In this document: piece by piece, positions 1 to 5,562 of the stretch
Numbering within the stretch: the stretch's first letter is position 1
How the letters are laid out: each line of letters opens with the position of its first letter
Assembly (NCBI GenBank): GCA_945905765.1
Contig: CAMDPZ010000021.1
Span: forward strand, 1-35,747
Reading direction: 5' to 3'
Source: Nitrospira lenta
Lineage (GTDB): Bacteria > Nitrospirota > Nitrospiria > Nitrospirales > Nitrospiraceae
Length of the DNA stretch: 35,747 nt
Position numbers and translations under genes: made by a program
The notes under the pieces: generated by a model
What the model saw: the letters and a program-made list of their open reading frames with translations, nothing else
What the model was told of the DNA's origin: nothing
Database searches by the model: none

Positions 1-200
1 GATTGACTGGATTGGATACGTTCAGCGAGCTGGACTTGCGACAGTCCCTGTTTATTCCTCCGGTCCCGGAGACTCCGGCTGAGCGCCAGCTTCAGTTCGA
101 TGAGGGTCGCATCCGCTTCCGACAAGCCGAGAAACTCCTTCACGGACCCGACCACCCAACCGGCCGCTTCCAGCTTTGCGCGTTTCGTTTTCTTCATCAT
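1..200 (-). CDS. XRE-family antitoxin (HigA-like), truncated by window edge
   Basis: Reading the minus strand from a double ATG (codons at 200-198 and 197-195) gives an open frame that leaves the window at base 1, so the C-terminus is missing. The visible 66 or so residues begin MMKKTKRAKLEAAGW and end in RNKQGLSQVQLAERIQSSQ, which looks like the first helices of an HTH_3/XRE DNA-binding domain. It starts 7 bp after the stop of the HigB-like toxin at 208-540. Toxin-first order followed by an XRE protein is the usual arrangement of HigBA modules, where the antitoxin neutralises the toxin and represses the operon. Family assignment rests on the HTH motif and the neighbour. The rest of the gene lies outside the window. 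Confidence 0.8.
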   Translation of the reverse strand, partial: MMKKTKRAKLEAAGWVVGSVKEFLGLSEADATLIELKLALSRSLRDRRNKQGLSQVQLAERIQSSQ

Positions 201-207
201 GTTACTC

Positions 208-540
208 CTACGGCGCCATGAGTCGTTCATAGTCTCGGAGCCGCCGCTTGCAGGTCTGAATGACCGATTGTGGTGTTTGTTCCGTCTTCTTCTTCACTAC
301 ATCGAGAATGACCACCGCATCAGTATCCGCCCGGTATATGATGCGAAACGTGCAGGATTCATCGTTGATTCTCAACTCATGACATCGTGGCCCAATGACC
401 GGCATGGGCCGTGAGTGAGGCAGTCCAAGCGATTCGCCCTGCTGCAATAATCTGAGCGCATATCCCGCTTCGAGGCGAGCAGCCTGAGAGAACGGCGGTG
501 TCTTGACCTCGCCACGAAGCCAGACGAGTGGTTTGTCCAT
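208..540 (-). CDS. HigB-like toxin, RelE superfamily (phage Gp49-like)
   Basis: A protein of 110 residues from ATG at 540 (MDKPLVWL), or 115 from GTG at 555. The ATG is preferred because GGAGAGG lies just before it and homologues of this type begin close to the KPLVWL segment. The N-terminal KPLVWLRGEVKTPPFS, the middle EAGYALRLLQQGESLGLP and the later FRIIYRADTDAVVILDV match the general plan of the Gp49-like/HigB branch of RelE toxins, which are mRNA interferases acting at the ribosome. The adjacent XRE protein downstream supports a HigBA module. A palindrome at 578-603 upstream could be its operator. Activity is inferred, not visible. No frameshift or missing segment is seen. Confidence 0.82.
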   Translation of the reverse strand: MDKPLVWLRGEVKTPPFSQAARLEAGYALRLLQQGESLGLPHSRPMPVIGPRCHELRINDESCTFRIIYRADTDAVVILDVVKKKTEQTPQSVIQTCKRRLRDYERLMAP

Positions 541-577
541 CCTCTCCACCGTCACGCGATAATCCCTTGACCTACAC

Positions 578-603
578 GATATTATGTCATATCAGACATA
601 TCG
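578..603. promoter_or_regulatory. Palindromic operator candidate upstream of HigBA module
   Basis: ATGTC at 584-588 and GACAT at 595-599 form an inverted repeat around a 6-bp centre. The symmetry extends outward to CGATAT at 578-583 and ATATCG at 598-603, with a one-base offset. It lies 38-63 bp upstream of the toxin ATG, where HigA-type antitoxins normally bind. An AT-rich CATAAT sequence on the minus strand inside it could serve as a -10 element. Confidence 0.5.
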
Positions 604-649
604 TCAAGCCCCTCATCGATACCGCGAAGGGAGAAAGGTCGCACGAGAC

Positions 650-808
650 GAGCGGGACTGGCAGGAAAGGCGAGACGCGGAGATGGTCTATCGGGTCTGT
701 CTGGTCTATCTTGTCTGTCTGGTTGGGATTGCGGGATGAGCGGGACTGGCGGGAAAGGCGAGACGAGGGAATGGTCTATCTGGTCTGTCTCGTTGCCTGG
801 CTGACCGG
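650..808. repeat. 9-bp repeat array, copy A (with 53-bp direct repeat)
   Basis: Two 53-bp copies at 650-702 and 738-790 differ at about five positions. Each contains a G-rich lead (GAGCGGGACTGGC) followed by 9-mers related to GGTCTATCT: 685-693, 694-702, 703-711, 712-720, then 773-781 and 782-790. On the other strand the consensus is AGACCAGAT. The array fills the gap between the HigB-like toxin and the end of the ParE-like toxin. Open frames through it give low-complexity products and are not genes. Confidence 0.8.
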
Positions 809-841
809 GCTGGAAACACGTCAGAGGAACAGAGGGAGGAA

Positions 842-1135
842 CTACCCCACCCGCGACTTCCAGTATCCTGGTGCTCGCCGTAGATGCATGACCGCAAGGA
901 TCTCTATGGCATCTGGCTTCGCCCGATAGATAATTCCATAGGGGAAGCGGGGGAGTTTGCACTTGTGGATGTCGCCATCGACCGTCGGGTGCATCTGAGG
1001 GCGCCGGAGTATTCTATGGAGGGCATCTTCAAGAATATCGAGAAACCGCTGCTCAAGGCCTGGCTGTCTTTCCCCGTAAAATCTTGCCGCTTCGCCAGCC
1101 TCAGATTGAGCACCCGGATGCCACCGGATCTGCAT
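842..1135 (-). CDS. RelE/ParE-family toxin
   Basis: A 97-residue protein starting MQIRWHPGAQSEAGEAARFY and containing ERQPGLEQRFLDILEDALHRI, then FPYGIIYRAKPDAIEILAVMHLRRAPGYW. The early helix, the YGIIYR strand and the final H-x-R-R-x-P-x-x-W segment are typical of ParE/RelE plasmid-stabilisation toxins. These act on either the ribosome (RelE) or gyrase (ParE), and the sequence does not tell which. Its ATG shares one base with the TAA of the antitoxin gene just upstream (TAATG), which implies translational coupling. Length is normal for the family. Confidence 0.85.
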   Translation of the reverse strand: MQIRWHPGAQSEAGEAARFYGERQPGLEQRFLDILEDALHRILRRPQMHPTVDGDIHKCKLPRFPYGIIYRAKPDAIEILAVMHLRRAPGYWKSRVG

Positions 1136-1365
1136 TAGGTGTGCTTCTTCCGGAGTTCTGCCATCACGCTATCGGAGTCAACCAGGGTGACCGTCCCGCG
1201 ATCGATTTCATCGCAGCGACGCTGAATCTCTGTCTTCCATGCCTGGCTGACTTCGAAGTCTTGCTCGAAATCGAGGCCTTCCAGGAGCGTTTCGGCGATA
1301 AACGCTCTGGTCGCAGGCTCCAACTGCATCGCGTCTTCCAGGATTTTTTTTGCGTCAGTTTTCAT
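1135..1365 (-). CDS. Addiction-module antitoxin (small RelB-like/TIGR02574 type)
   Basis: A 76-residue acidic, helical protein. The body LEPATRAFIAETLLEGLDFE followed by SQAWKTEIQRRCDEIDRG and a short charged tail is the plan of the addiction-module component family (TIGR02574). These proteins pair with ParE/RelE toxins. AGGAGG sits nine bases before the ATG, which supports this start. The gene precedes its toxin, the usual order for this class, and overlaps it by one base. No DNA-binding motif is obvious, so any autoregulation is uncertain. The sequence immediately upstream is a duplicated MNT promoter and gene start (1441-1540), which may now drive this pair. Confidence 0.82.
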   Translation of the reverse strand: MKTDAKKILEDAMQLEPATRAFIAETLLEGLDFEQDFEVSQAWKTEIQRRCDEIDRGTVTLVDSDSVMAELRKKHT

Positions 1366-1474
1366 GGTTGCGTTCCTCCTTCAACTCAGCTTCCCACGCA
1401 CTATTCAAATCTCGTTGTTCTCTGCGAGGTGAGGGTGTTCTCCGTTTGAATTTACGTAGGCCCGTGGCACCCAT
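1355..1474 (-). pseudogene. Remnant 5' end of an MNT antitoxin gene
   Basis: An ATG at 1474 opens a 39-codon frame beginning MGATGLRKFKR, matching the start of the intact MNT gene at 2312 (MGIADLLKFKR) in the same frame. After that the two diverge, and nothing of the nucleotidyltransferase active site remains. The frame ends at 1355, inside the start of the addiction-module antitoxin, which it overlaps by 11 bp. The DNA behind it aligns without gaps to the intact copy (see the 1441-1540 repeat). It is best read as a broken duplicate. Whether it is translated as a leader peptide is unknown. Confidence 0.6.
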
Positions 1475-1540
1475 TGTGCGTTCTCTGTTCTGTCTGTCGC
1501 TCTTGAAGGATACCGATTTGTTTACATCCTGACAAGCAGG
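1441..1540. repeat. 100-bp duplication of MNT promoter and gene start (partner 2279-2378)
   Basis: Positions 1441-1540 and 2279-2378 align over 100 bp without gaps at roughly 80% identity. The last 37 or more bases, which contain the promoter hexamers, are identical. The conserved block covers the promoter, leader and first 11 codons of the MNT gene. The duplication lies within the toxin-antitoxin island, 838 bp apart. The 1366-1680 stretch without a full gene consists of this duplication plus the 9-bp array at 1564-1664. Confidence 0.85.
1507..1535 (-). promoter_or_regulatory. Duplicated sigma-70-like promoter
   Basis: On the minus strand TTGTCA (1535-1530) and TATCCT (1512-1507) are separated by 17 bp. 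The block is identical to the promoter in front of the intact MNT gene. Here it reads into the MNT remnant and then the addiction-module antitoxin/toxin pair. Confidence 0.6.
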
Positions 1541-1563
1541 CGCATGAACTGGTGAGAGTGGGT

Positions 1564-1664
1564 GTTCTGTCTGGTCTATCTCGTCTATCTCGTTGGCCGA
1601 GCCGGAGTTCCCACCGGGCAAATTAGAGAGACCAGACAGACTAGAAAGACCAGATGAACCCGGT
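1564..1664. repeat. 9-bp repeat array, copy B (inverted two-arm form)
   Basis: The left arm has GGTCTATCT-type 9-mers at 1564-1572, 1573-1581 and 1582-1590. The right arm has the complementary type at 1629-1637, 1638-1646 and 1647-1655 (AGACCAGAT), then GAACCCGGT at 1656-1664. The centre contains CGGAGTTCCCACC, also found in copy C near 10515. The arms could pair into a long imperfect hairpin. It lies directly downstream of the HEPN toxin stop, and its CCCGGTCTCAGG edge is shared with copy D next to lipA. Confidence 0.82.
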
Positions 1665-1680
1665 CTCAGGGGACCTGCTG

Positions 1681-2025
1681 TTACGGTGCGGGGGGGAGTG
1701 TCGCGAGCAATTCATTCACTTTCTCATACAACTGCGGAAGGTCGCGCTCCACTGCCTCCCATACTAACTGCACATTCACCCCGAAGTAATCGTGAATCAG
1801 CTTATCTCTCATGCCTGCAATGGGTTTCCATGCAACATCGGTATGCGCCGACTTCAGACCGGGCGATATTCGCTTGGTGGCCTCCCCGATGATTTCCAGA
1901 TTGCGGATCACGGCGTCTTGGGTTTTCCGGTCCGCCAGGAAGCTGTCCTTTTCGGTCGCGGTATATTCCACGATCTGCCGAATGGCATCTCGAATATGAA
2001 GCAGGTAGATGCGGTCGTCCTTCAT
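1681..2025 (-). CDS. HEPN-domain toxin (HepT-like, DUF86)
   Basis: A 114-residue helical protein with the segment GMRDKLIHDYFGVN. This contains the R-x4-H-x-Y motif (RDKLIHDY) that forms the ribonuclease site of HEPN toxins. The preceding AVIRNLEIIGEATKRIS is also typical of the DUF86 branch. Its ATG overlaps the stop of the MNT gene by 4 bp. In characterised HepT/MntA systems the MNT partner neutralises the HEPN RNase, in some cases by adding AMP to the tyrosine of this motif. That tyrosine is present here. Length is normal and no defect is seen. Confidence 0.9.
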   Translation of the reverse strand: MKDDRIYLLHIRDAIRQIVEYTATEKDSFLADRKTQDAVIRNLEIIGEATKRISPGLKSAHTDVAWKPIAGMRDKLIHDYFGVNVQLVWEAVERDLPQLYEKVNELLATLPPAP

Positions 2026-2312
2026 AGAGGGACAGCTTCGGCGTGGATTCGCTGCTCAAGGTAGGGACTCATGCCCTGATCCGTGAGTACATCGACTTTG
2101 CGCTGCAGCAATGTTTCGAGGTCCTGGCTCAGCCCAATCAGGTCGAGCAGACTCCGTCCGTTATCCATTTCAACGAGAAAGTCGATATCGCTATCCGGGC
2201 GTGACTCTCCCCTCGCCACGGACCCGAAGACACGTACGTTGTGGGCGCCATGCGCCTCTGCGAGTCGTAAAATTTCTATCCGTTTGAATTTGAGTAAGTC
2301 TGCGATACCCAT
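2022..2312 (-). CDS. MNT-domain nucleotidyltransferase antitoxin (MntA-like)
   Basis: A 96-residue minimal nucleotidyltransferase. VRVFGSVARGESRPDSDIDFLVEM carries the GSxxxGx(n)DxD active-site signature, with both aspartates of SDID present. It should therefore be catalytically competent. It is the upstream partner of the HEPN gene and overlaps it by 4 bp, a standard HEPN/MNT layout. GGGAG lies 7 bp before the ATG. A TTGTCA-17-TATCCT promoter lies at 2345-2373. The first 11 codons plus promoter are duplicated at 1441-1540. The role as antitoxin, probably by AMPylating the HEPN partner, is inferred from the family. Confidence 0.9.
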   Translation of the reverse strand: MGIADLLKFKRIEILRLAEAHGAHNVRVFGSVARGESRPDSDIDFLVEMDNGRSLLDLIGLSQDLETLLQRKVDVLTDQGMSPYLEQRIHAEAVPL

Positions 2313-2344
2313 TGCGCGCTCCCTGAGAAGGCTCTCGTCCTTGA

Positions 2345-2373
2345 AGGATACCGATTTGTTTACATCCTGACAA
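2345..2373 (-). promoter_or_regulatory. Sigma-70-like promoter of the MNT/HEPN operon
   Basis: On the minus strand TTGTCA (2373-2368) and TATCCT (2350-2345) are spaced 17 bp. They lie 33 bp upstream of the MNT ATG. An identical copy exists at 1507-1535, so this block has been conserved or recently duplicated. Confidence 0.6.
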
Positions 2374-2436
2374 GCAGGACGTGCTAAGTGCCGCCCTGGG
2401 CACGGGCAGGACGTGGGACCGTGTGAAAGGACAGAT

Positions 2437-2490
2437 AGACGAGACAGACCAGATAGACCAGATGAACCAGCCAGACCAGCTAAGCCCGGT
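2437..2490. repeat. 9-bp repeat array, copy D, abutting lipA
   Basis: Six consecutive 9-mers run 2437-2445, 2446-2454, 2455-2463, 2464-2472, 2473-2481 and 2482-2490; the second and third are exact AGACCAGAT. The array ends two bases before the lipA stop. The adjoining CTCAGGGAAC is shared with copy B and forms the lipA stop codon and last codons. Confidence 0.85.
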
Positions 2491-2491
2491 C

Positions 2492-3406
2492 TCAGGGAAC
2501 TTGCTGCTCTGCATGGTAGGAGCTGCGGACGAGCGGGCCTGATTCGACGTGGGTGAAGCCGAGGGCGCTCCCCTCCTCTTTTAAGATCGCAAACTCGCCG
2601 GGATCGTAGTAGCGGGCCACCGGCAGGTGTTCTCTCGTGGGTTGGAGATATTGGCCGATGGTCATGATATCGCAGCCGACGGAGCGGAGGTCTCGCAGGA
2701 CCTCGCGGGCTTCGTCCAGGGTTTCGCCCATTCCCAGAATCAAGCCTGATTTGGTCGTCATCCCCAGTTGCTTCGCCAGGGCCAGGACTTCAAGGGATCG
2801 TTGATACTTCCCCTGGGGCCTGAGGGAGGGAAATAATCGTTTGACGGTTTCGATGTTGTGGTTGAGGATCTCTGGTTTTTCGGCGCAGACCGTCGCGAGG
2901 GCTGCGGCATTGCCTTCGAAGTCGGGAATCAAGACTTCAATCGTGCAGTCGGGGCTGAGCTGTCTGGTCTGGCGGATCGTGTCGGCAAAGGTGGCGGCGC
3001 CACCATCCTCCAATTCGTCCCGGTTCACCGAGGTGATCACGGCATGTCTCAGGCCCAGGGCCTGGACCGCTTCTGCCACACGTTTGGGTTCTTCATGATC
3101 AATGGCCAATGGCCTGCCTGTTTCGACGGAACAGTAATGGCAACGTCTGGTGCAGATGTCGCCCAGGATGAGAAACGTGGCGGTGCGGGCGTTCCAACAT
3201 TCCCATCGGTTCGGGCAGCGGGCTTCTTCGCAGATGGTATGGAGCTGGAGCCGGTCCATCGTCTGTTTGATGTCGAGGTAGTCGGGGCCGGTCTTGGCCT
3301 CCACCTTGAACCAAGGGGGAAGGCGTCGGGAAGGACTCACGGCTGAAGGCTGAAGGCTGAAGTCCTTGGCCGACGATCTGAGTTGGTCGAGAGGGATGAA
3401 GCTCAT
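2492..3406 (-). CDS. lipA: Lipoyl synthase
   Basis: A 304-residue radical-SAM enzyme that inserts two sulfurs into the octanoyl group on lipoyl domains of 2-oxoacid dehydrogenases and the glycine cleavage H protein. The auxiliary cluster cysteines are C59, C64 and C70 (CEEARCPNRWEC). The radical-SAM CxxxCxxC is CTRRCHYC at 85-92. GMGE and the C-terminal RSSYHA are also characteristic. It is the last gene of an operon starting with mrp, nine bases after the preceding unknown gene. Two oddities stand out. A (GGCTGAA)3 repeat at 3341-3361 adds seven codons near residues 16-22, before the conserved LPPWFK. Also the final codons and stop fall in sequence shared with a dispersed repeat. Confidence 0.96.
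   Translation of the reverse strand: MSFIPLDQLRSSAKDFSLQPSAVSPSRRLPPWFKVEAKTGPDYLDIKQTMDRLQLHTICEEARCPNRWECWNARTATFLILGDICTRRCHYCSVETGRPLAIDHEEPKRVAEAVQALGLRHAVITSVNRDELEDGGAATFADTIRQTRQLSPDCTIEVLIPDFEGNAAALATVCAEKPEILNHNIETVKRLFPSLRPQGKYQRSLEVLALAKQLGMTTKSGLILGMGETLDEAREVLRDLRSVGCDIMTIGQYLQPTREHLPVARYYDPGEFAILKEEGSALGFTHVESGPLVRSSYHAEQQVP
3341..3361. repeat. Heptamer tandem repeat (GGCTGAA)3 inside lipA
   Basis: Three exact heptamers at 3341-3347, 3348-3354 and 3355-3361. Being 21 bp, they keep the frame and encode FSLQPSA in a non-conserved N-terminal stretch of LipA. Confidence 0.85.
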
Positions 3407-3415
3407 GGGCTGGGG

Positions 3416-3778
3416 CTATTCCTTGATCCTGCTTGGGCGGAACCAGCTCAAGAGTTGTGTCATGAACCCTGGCGGCTCCGGTTCAACCACCTGGTCCGGA
3501 TACTCGACCCACAGTTCTTGCGAGCCCAGATACACGCCGCTGCGAAAGCTCACCTGGGTTCGGAGTTGCCGATAGCCGTCTGTCTGCAAGGTCTCGATGA
3601 GCCGGCGCAGGGCTTCGTCCTGTGTGGTGTGAGGTTCGGTCTCGATCAGGACCGTTTCATACCGGAGGATGGCGCGATAGCCCTCCCCTGCCTGGACGAA
3701 CGAGACCGGCCTGTTGAAACCCCTCTCTCTGGCATCGAGCCCGGCCAGTTGATGTTTGTCGAGGCCTGGCTGATCCAT
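3416..3778 (-). CDS. Unknown protein in the mrp-lipA operon
   Basis: A 120-residue protein that I do not recognise. It starts MDQPGLDKHQLAGLDARERG and shows mixed strand/helix character: VSFVQAGEGYRAILRYETVLIETE, then a helix DEALRRLIETLQTDGYRQLRTQVSF, then YLGSQELWVEYPD. The last third is proline-rich and ends MTQLLSWFRPSRIKE. No cysteines, signal peptide or membrane segment are seen, so it is probably cytoplasmic and not itself a cluster protein. It lies 5 bp after the upstream unknown gene and 9 bp before lipA, so co-transcription is very likely. A role tied to Fe-S or lipoate metabolism is only suggested by context. Confidence 0.8.
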   Translation of the reverse strand: MDQPGLDKHQLAGLDARERGFNRPVSFVQAGEGYRAILRYETVLIETEPHTTQDEALRRLIETLQTDGYRQLRTQVSFRSGVYLGSQELWVEYPDQVVEPEPPGFMTQLLSWFRPSRIKE

Positions 3779-3783
3779 CGTGG

Positions 3784-4146
3784 TTACTCTAAGGCGCGGA
3801 AGACTGCGACGAGATCGCTCAAGGCGATGGTTTTACTTTTGAGGATGGCCCGCTCCGCTTGAATGGCCTCGCGCGTGGTGGCATCGGCCGCGCCTTTGAG
3901 GCAGGTGGCGCCCAAGGCCAGGATACGGTCGCATTCCTGCGAGAGCTTGTTCTTCACAACCGGATTGACGGAGAGGATCTCCATGAGCTGGCGCCTGGTC
4001 TCGGTGAGATGGCCTTGCAACTCGGAGTCCGGATAGCTCTTGCGAGCGGCTTCGTCGAAACAGCGGTCGAGGTATTGCGCCAGAAACACATAGAGGCGCA
4101 CGAGGGCTGCTGCGATGTCGAGCTGTTCTTTGGCGGAGGTAGCCAT
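3784..4146 (-). CDS. Unknown all-helical protein in the mrp-lipA operon
   Basis: A 120-residue protein not recognised. The sequence is almost entirely predicted helix: EQLDIAAALVRLYVFLAQYLDRCFDEAARKS, then LTETRRQLMEILSVNPVVKNKLSQECDRIL, then EAIQAERAILKSKTIALSDLVAVFRALE. Three cysteines are scattered and do not form a motif. There is no signal peptide or clear membrane segment. It lies 32 bp after the Rieske gene and 5 bp before the next unknown gene, inside the same operon. A small helical scaffold or adaptor is possible but unproven. Confidence 0.8.
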   Translation of the reverse strand: MATSAKEQLDIAAALVRLYVFLAQYLDRCFDEAARKSYPDSELQGHLTETRRQLMEILSVNPVVKNKLSQECDRILALGATCLKGAADATTREAIQAERAILKSKTIALSDLVAVFRALE

Positions 4147-4178
4147 GATGAGTGGGCCCCCCTTTCATTGCAACGGAA

Positions 4179-4484
4179 TTAGAGGAGAACTTTTACGTCA
4201 GCGCCCTCAACCTTCACTTCGTAGACTTCGACTTTGGCCATGGGGTTGGCCTGGCAGGTGCCGGTGGTGACATCGAATTTCCAGCCGTGCCAGGGGCAGG
4301 TCACGATGGACCCTTCGACATCCCCTTCGCCGAGCGGACCGCCCCGATGGACGCAGGTATTGTCGATGGCGTGAAAAGTGCCGTCGACATTGAAGACCGC
4401 GAGGGTCTTGCCGTTCACTTCTGCGACGATTCCGTGGCCAGGCTGCACCTCGCCACTGCCTGCTACCCGTACGAACTCTCCCAT
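4179..4484 (-). CDS. Rieske [2Fe-2S] ferredoxin-type protein
   Basis: A 101-residue single-domain Rieske protein from ATG at 4484, with AAGGA eight bases or so upstream. Longer upstream frames overlap mrp and are not used. The cluster ligands are visible as CVHRGGPL and CPWHGWKFD, i.e. C-x-H and C-x-x-H separated by the usual 15-17 residues. The layout resembles the soluble Rieske ferredoxins and NirD-like subunits that pass electrons to oxygenases or reductases. No oxygenase lies nearby. It sits 23 bp after mrp in an operon ending with lipA, so a link to Fe-S enzyme maturation or electron supply is possible. Confidence 0.93.
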   Translation of the reverse strand: MGEFVRVAGSGEVQPGHGIVAEVNGKTLAVFNVDGTFHAIDNTCVHRGGPLGEGDVEGSIVTCPWHGWKFDVTTGTCQANPMAKVEVYEVKVEGADVKVLL

Positions 4485-4507
4485 CGCCCCCGTCCTTTCC
4501 GCTGTCG

Positions 4508-5383
4508 TTATGTTTTCGTAAAGGGTTTTTTGAGTTTGCTCAGGAGGCTTTCGATCGGTGGCACGCCTGCTGCCGCGCCGGTGACGGCCGTGACAATCTT
4601 TTGGGCGATCTCCCGGAAGGCCGCCGATTGCGGAGAGGCCGGGTCTGCCACGACGATCGGGATGCCCGAATCGCCACCATCGCGAATGGCCGGATCGATC
4701 GGGATGCGACCGAGGAAGGGAATGCCGACGGTGGCGGCGGCGCGCTCCCCTCCCCCATGCGAGAAGATCTCCGTCCGCTCGCCGCAATGGCCGCAGAGGA
4801 AGTAACTCATGTTCTCCACGATGCCGAGGAGCGGCACATTCACCTTTTGGAACATCATCATGCCCTTGCGCACATCGGCCAAGGCCACTTCTTGCGGAGT
4901 GGTGACGGTGATCGCGCCGGTGAGGGGGACCAGCTGCGTGAGGGTGAGCTGCGCGTCGCCTGTGCCGGGGGGCAAATCGATGAGCAGGTAATCCAGCTCG
5001 CCCCAGAGCACGTCGCGGAAGAGCTGCTGAATGGCTGTGTGGACCATTGGCCCGCGCCAGACGATCGCGGTGTCTTCTGGGACGAAGAAGCCCATGGAGA
5101 TGAGTTTGACGCCGTGGCTTTCGGCGGGCACGATTTTGCCGTCTTTTTGTTCCGGCTGCTTGGTCACGCCCATCATCATGGGGATGTTGGGGCCATAGAT
5201 GTCGGCATCGAGCAGTCCGACCTTGGCGCCGCTTACGGCGAGGGCCACGGCGAGATTGACGGAGACGGTGGATTTGCCGACGCCGCCTTTGCCGCTGCTG
5301 ACCGCGATGACGTATTTGACGCCCGGAATGAGATTGTCTTTACCGTGGCCGGTTTGGGGTCCTGCTGGTTGTTCGTCTGCCAT
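4508..5383 (-). CDS. mrp: Mrp/NBP35-type Fe-S carrier P-loop ATPase
   Basis: A 291-residue MinD-like ATPase of the Mrp/ApbC/NBP35 family, which carries and transfers [4Fe-4S] clusters to target enzymes. The deviant Walker [12 protein letters not shown] spans about 29-39, DLPPGTGD follows near 135-142, and the cluster-binding CGHC is at 196-199. It lacks the N-terminal DUF59/MIP18 domain of longer Mrp proteins and starts directly before the P-loop. AAGGAG lies 9 bp before the ATG. It heads the operon that ends with lipA, whose product needs two [4Fe-4S] clusters. That makes LipA a plausible client, though this is inference. Confidence 0.95.
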   Translation of the reverse strand: MADEQPAGPQTGHGKDNLIPGVKYVIAVSSGKGGVGKSTVSVNLAVALAVSGAKVGLLDADIYGPNIPMMMGVTKQPEQKDGKIVPAESHGVKLISMGFFVPEDTAIVWRGPMVHTAIQQLFRDVLWGELDYLLIDLPPGTGDAQLTLTQLVPLTGAITVTTPQEVALADVRKGMMMFQKVNVPLLGIVENMSYFLCGHCGERTEIFSHGGGERAAATVGIPFLGRIPIDPAIRDGGDSGIPIVVADPASPQSAAFREIAQKIVTAVTGAAAGVPPIESLLSKLKKPFTKT

Positions 5384-5477
5384 GGAGTCGGTCTCCTTCT
5401 ACGTTCGCTCTCAAATCTGATTGGCTCTCGGGCCAGCGATTCCATCATAAGCGAAGGAGTGCGCGAAAGAAAATAGG

Positions 5478-5508
5478 CCTATTGCGCTATCGTCGATAGC
5501 GCAATAGG
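5478..5508 (-). terminator. Intrinsic terminator of the desaturase gene
   Basis: A perfect 15-bp inverted repeat (CCTATTGCGCTATCG and its complement) is centred on 5493. On the minus strand it is followed by TATTTTCTTTC, as expected for rho-independent termination of transcripts coming from the desaturase. It also separates that unit from mrp. Confidence 0.8.
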
Positions 5509-5562
5509 GGTATGGATGGCTGAGGATGAAGAAGCCGGCGTCGGACTGCTTCGTGAACCTAG

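Noticed and set aside
650-808. CRISPR-like appearance of the repeats
   Set aside because: Units are only 9 bp, contiguous without spacers, and no cas gene is near.
582-962. Open frames of 126-133 codons across the first repeat array, on both strands
   Set aside because: They translate the 9-bp repeats into low-complexity runs such as DRPDRPDRP and overlap a real toxin end; no ribosome site or domain.
4601-5476. 291-codon frame opposite mrp
   Set aside because: Mirror of a conserved gene caused by GC-rich third positions; product has no recognisable fold.
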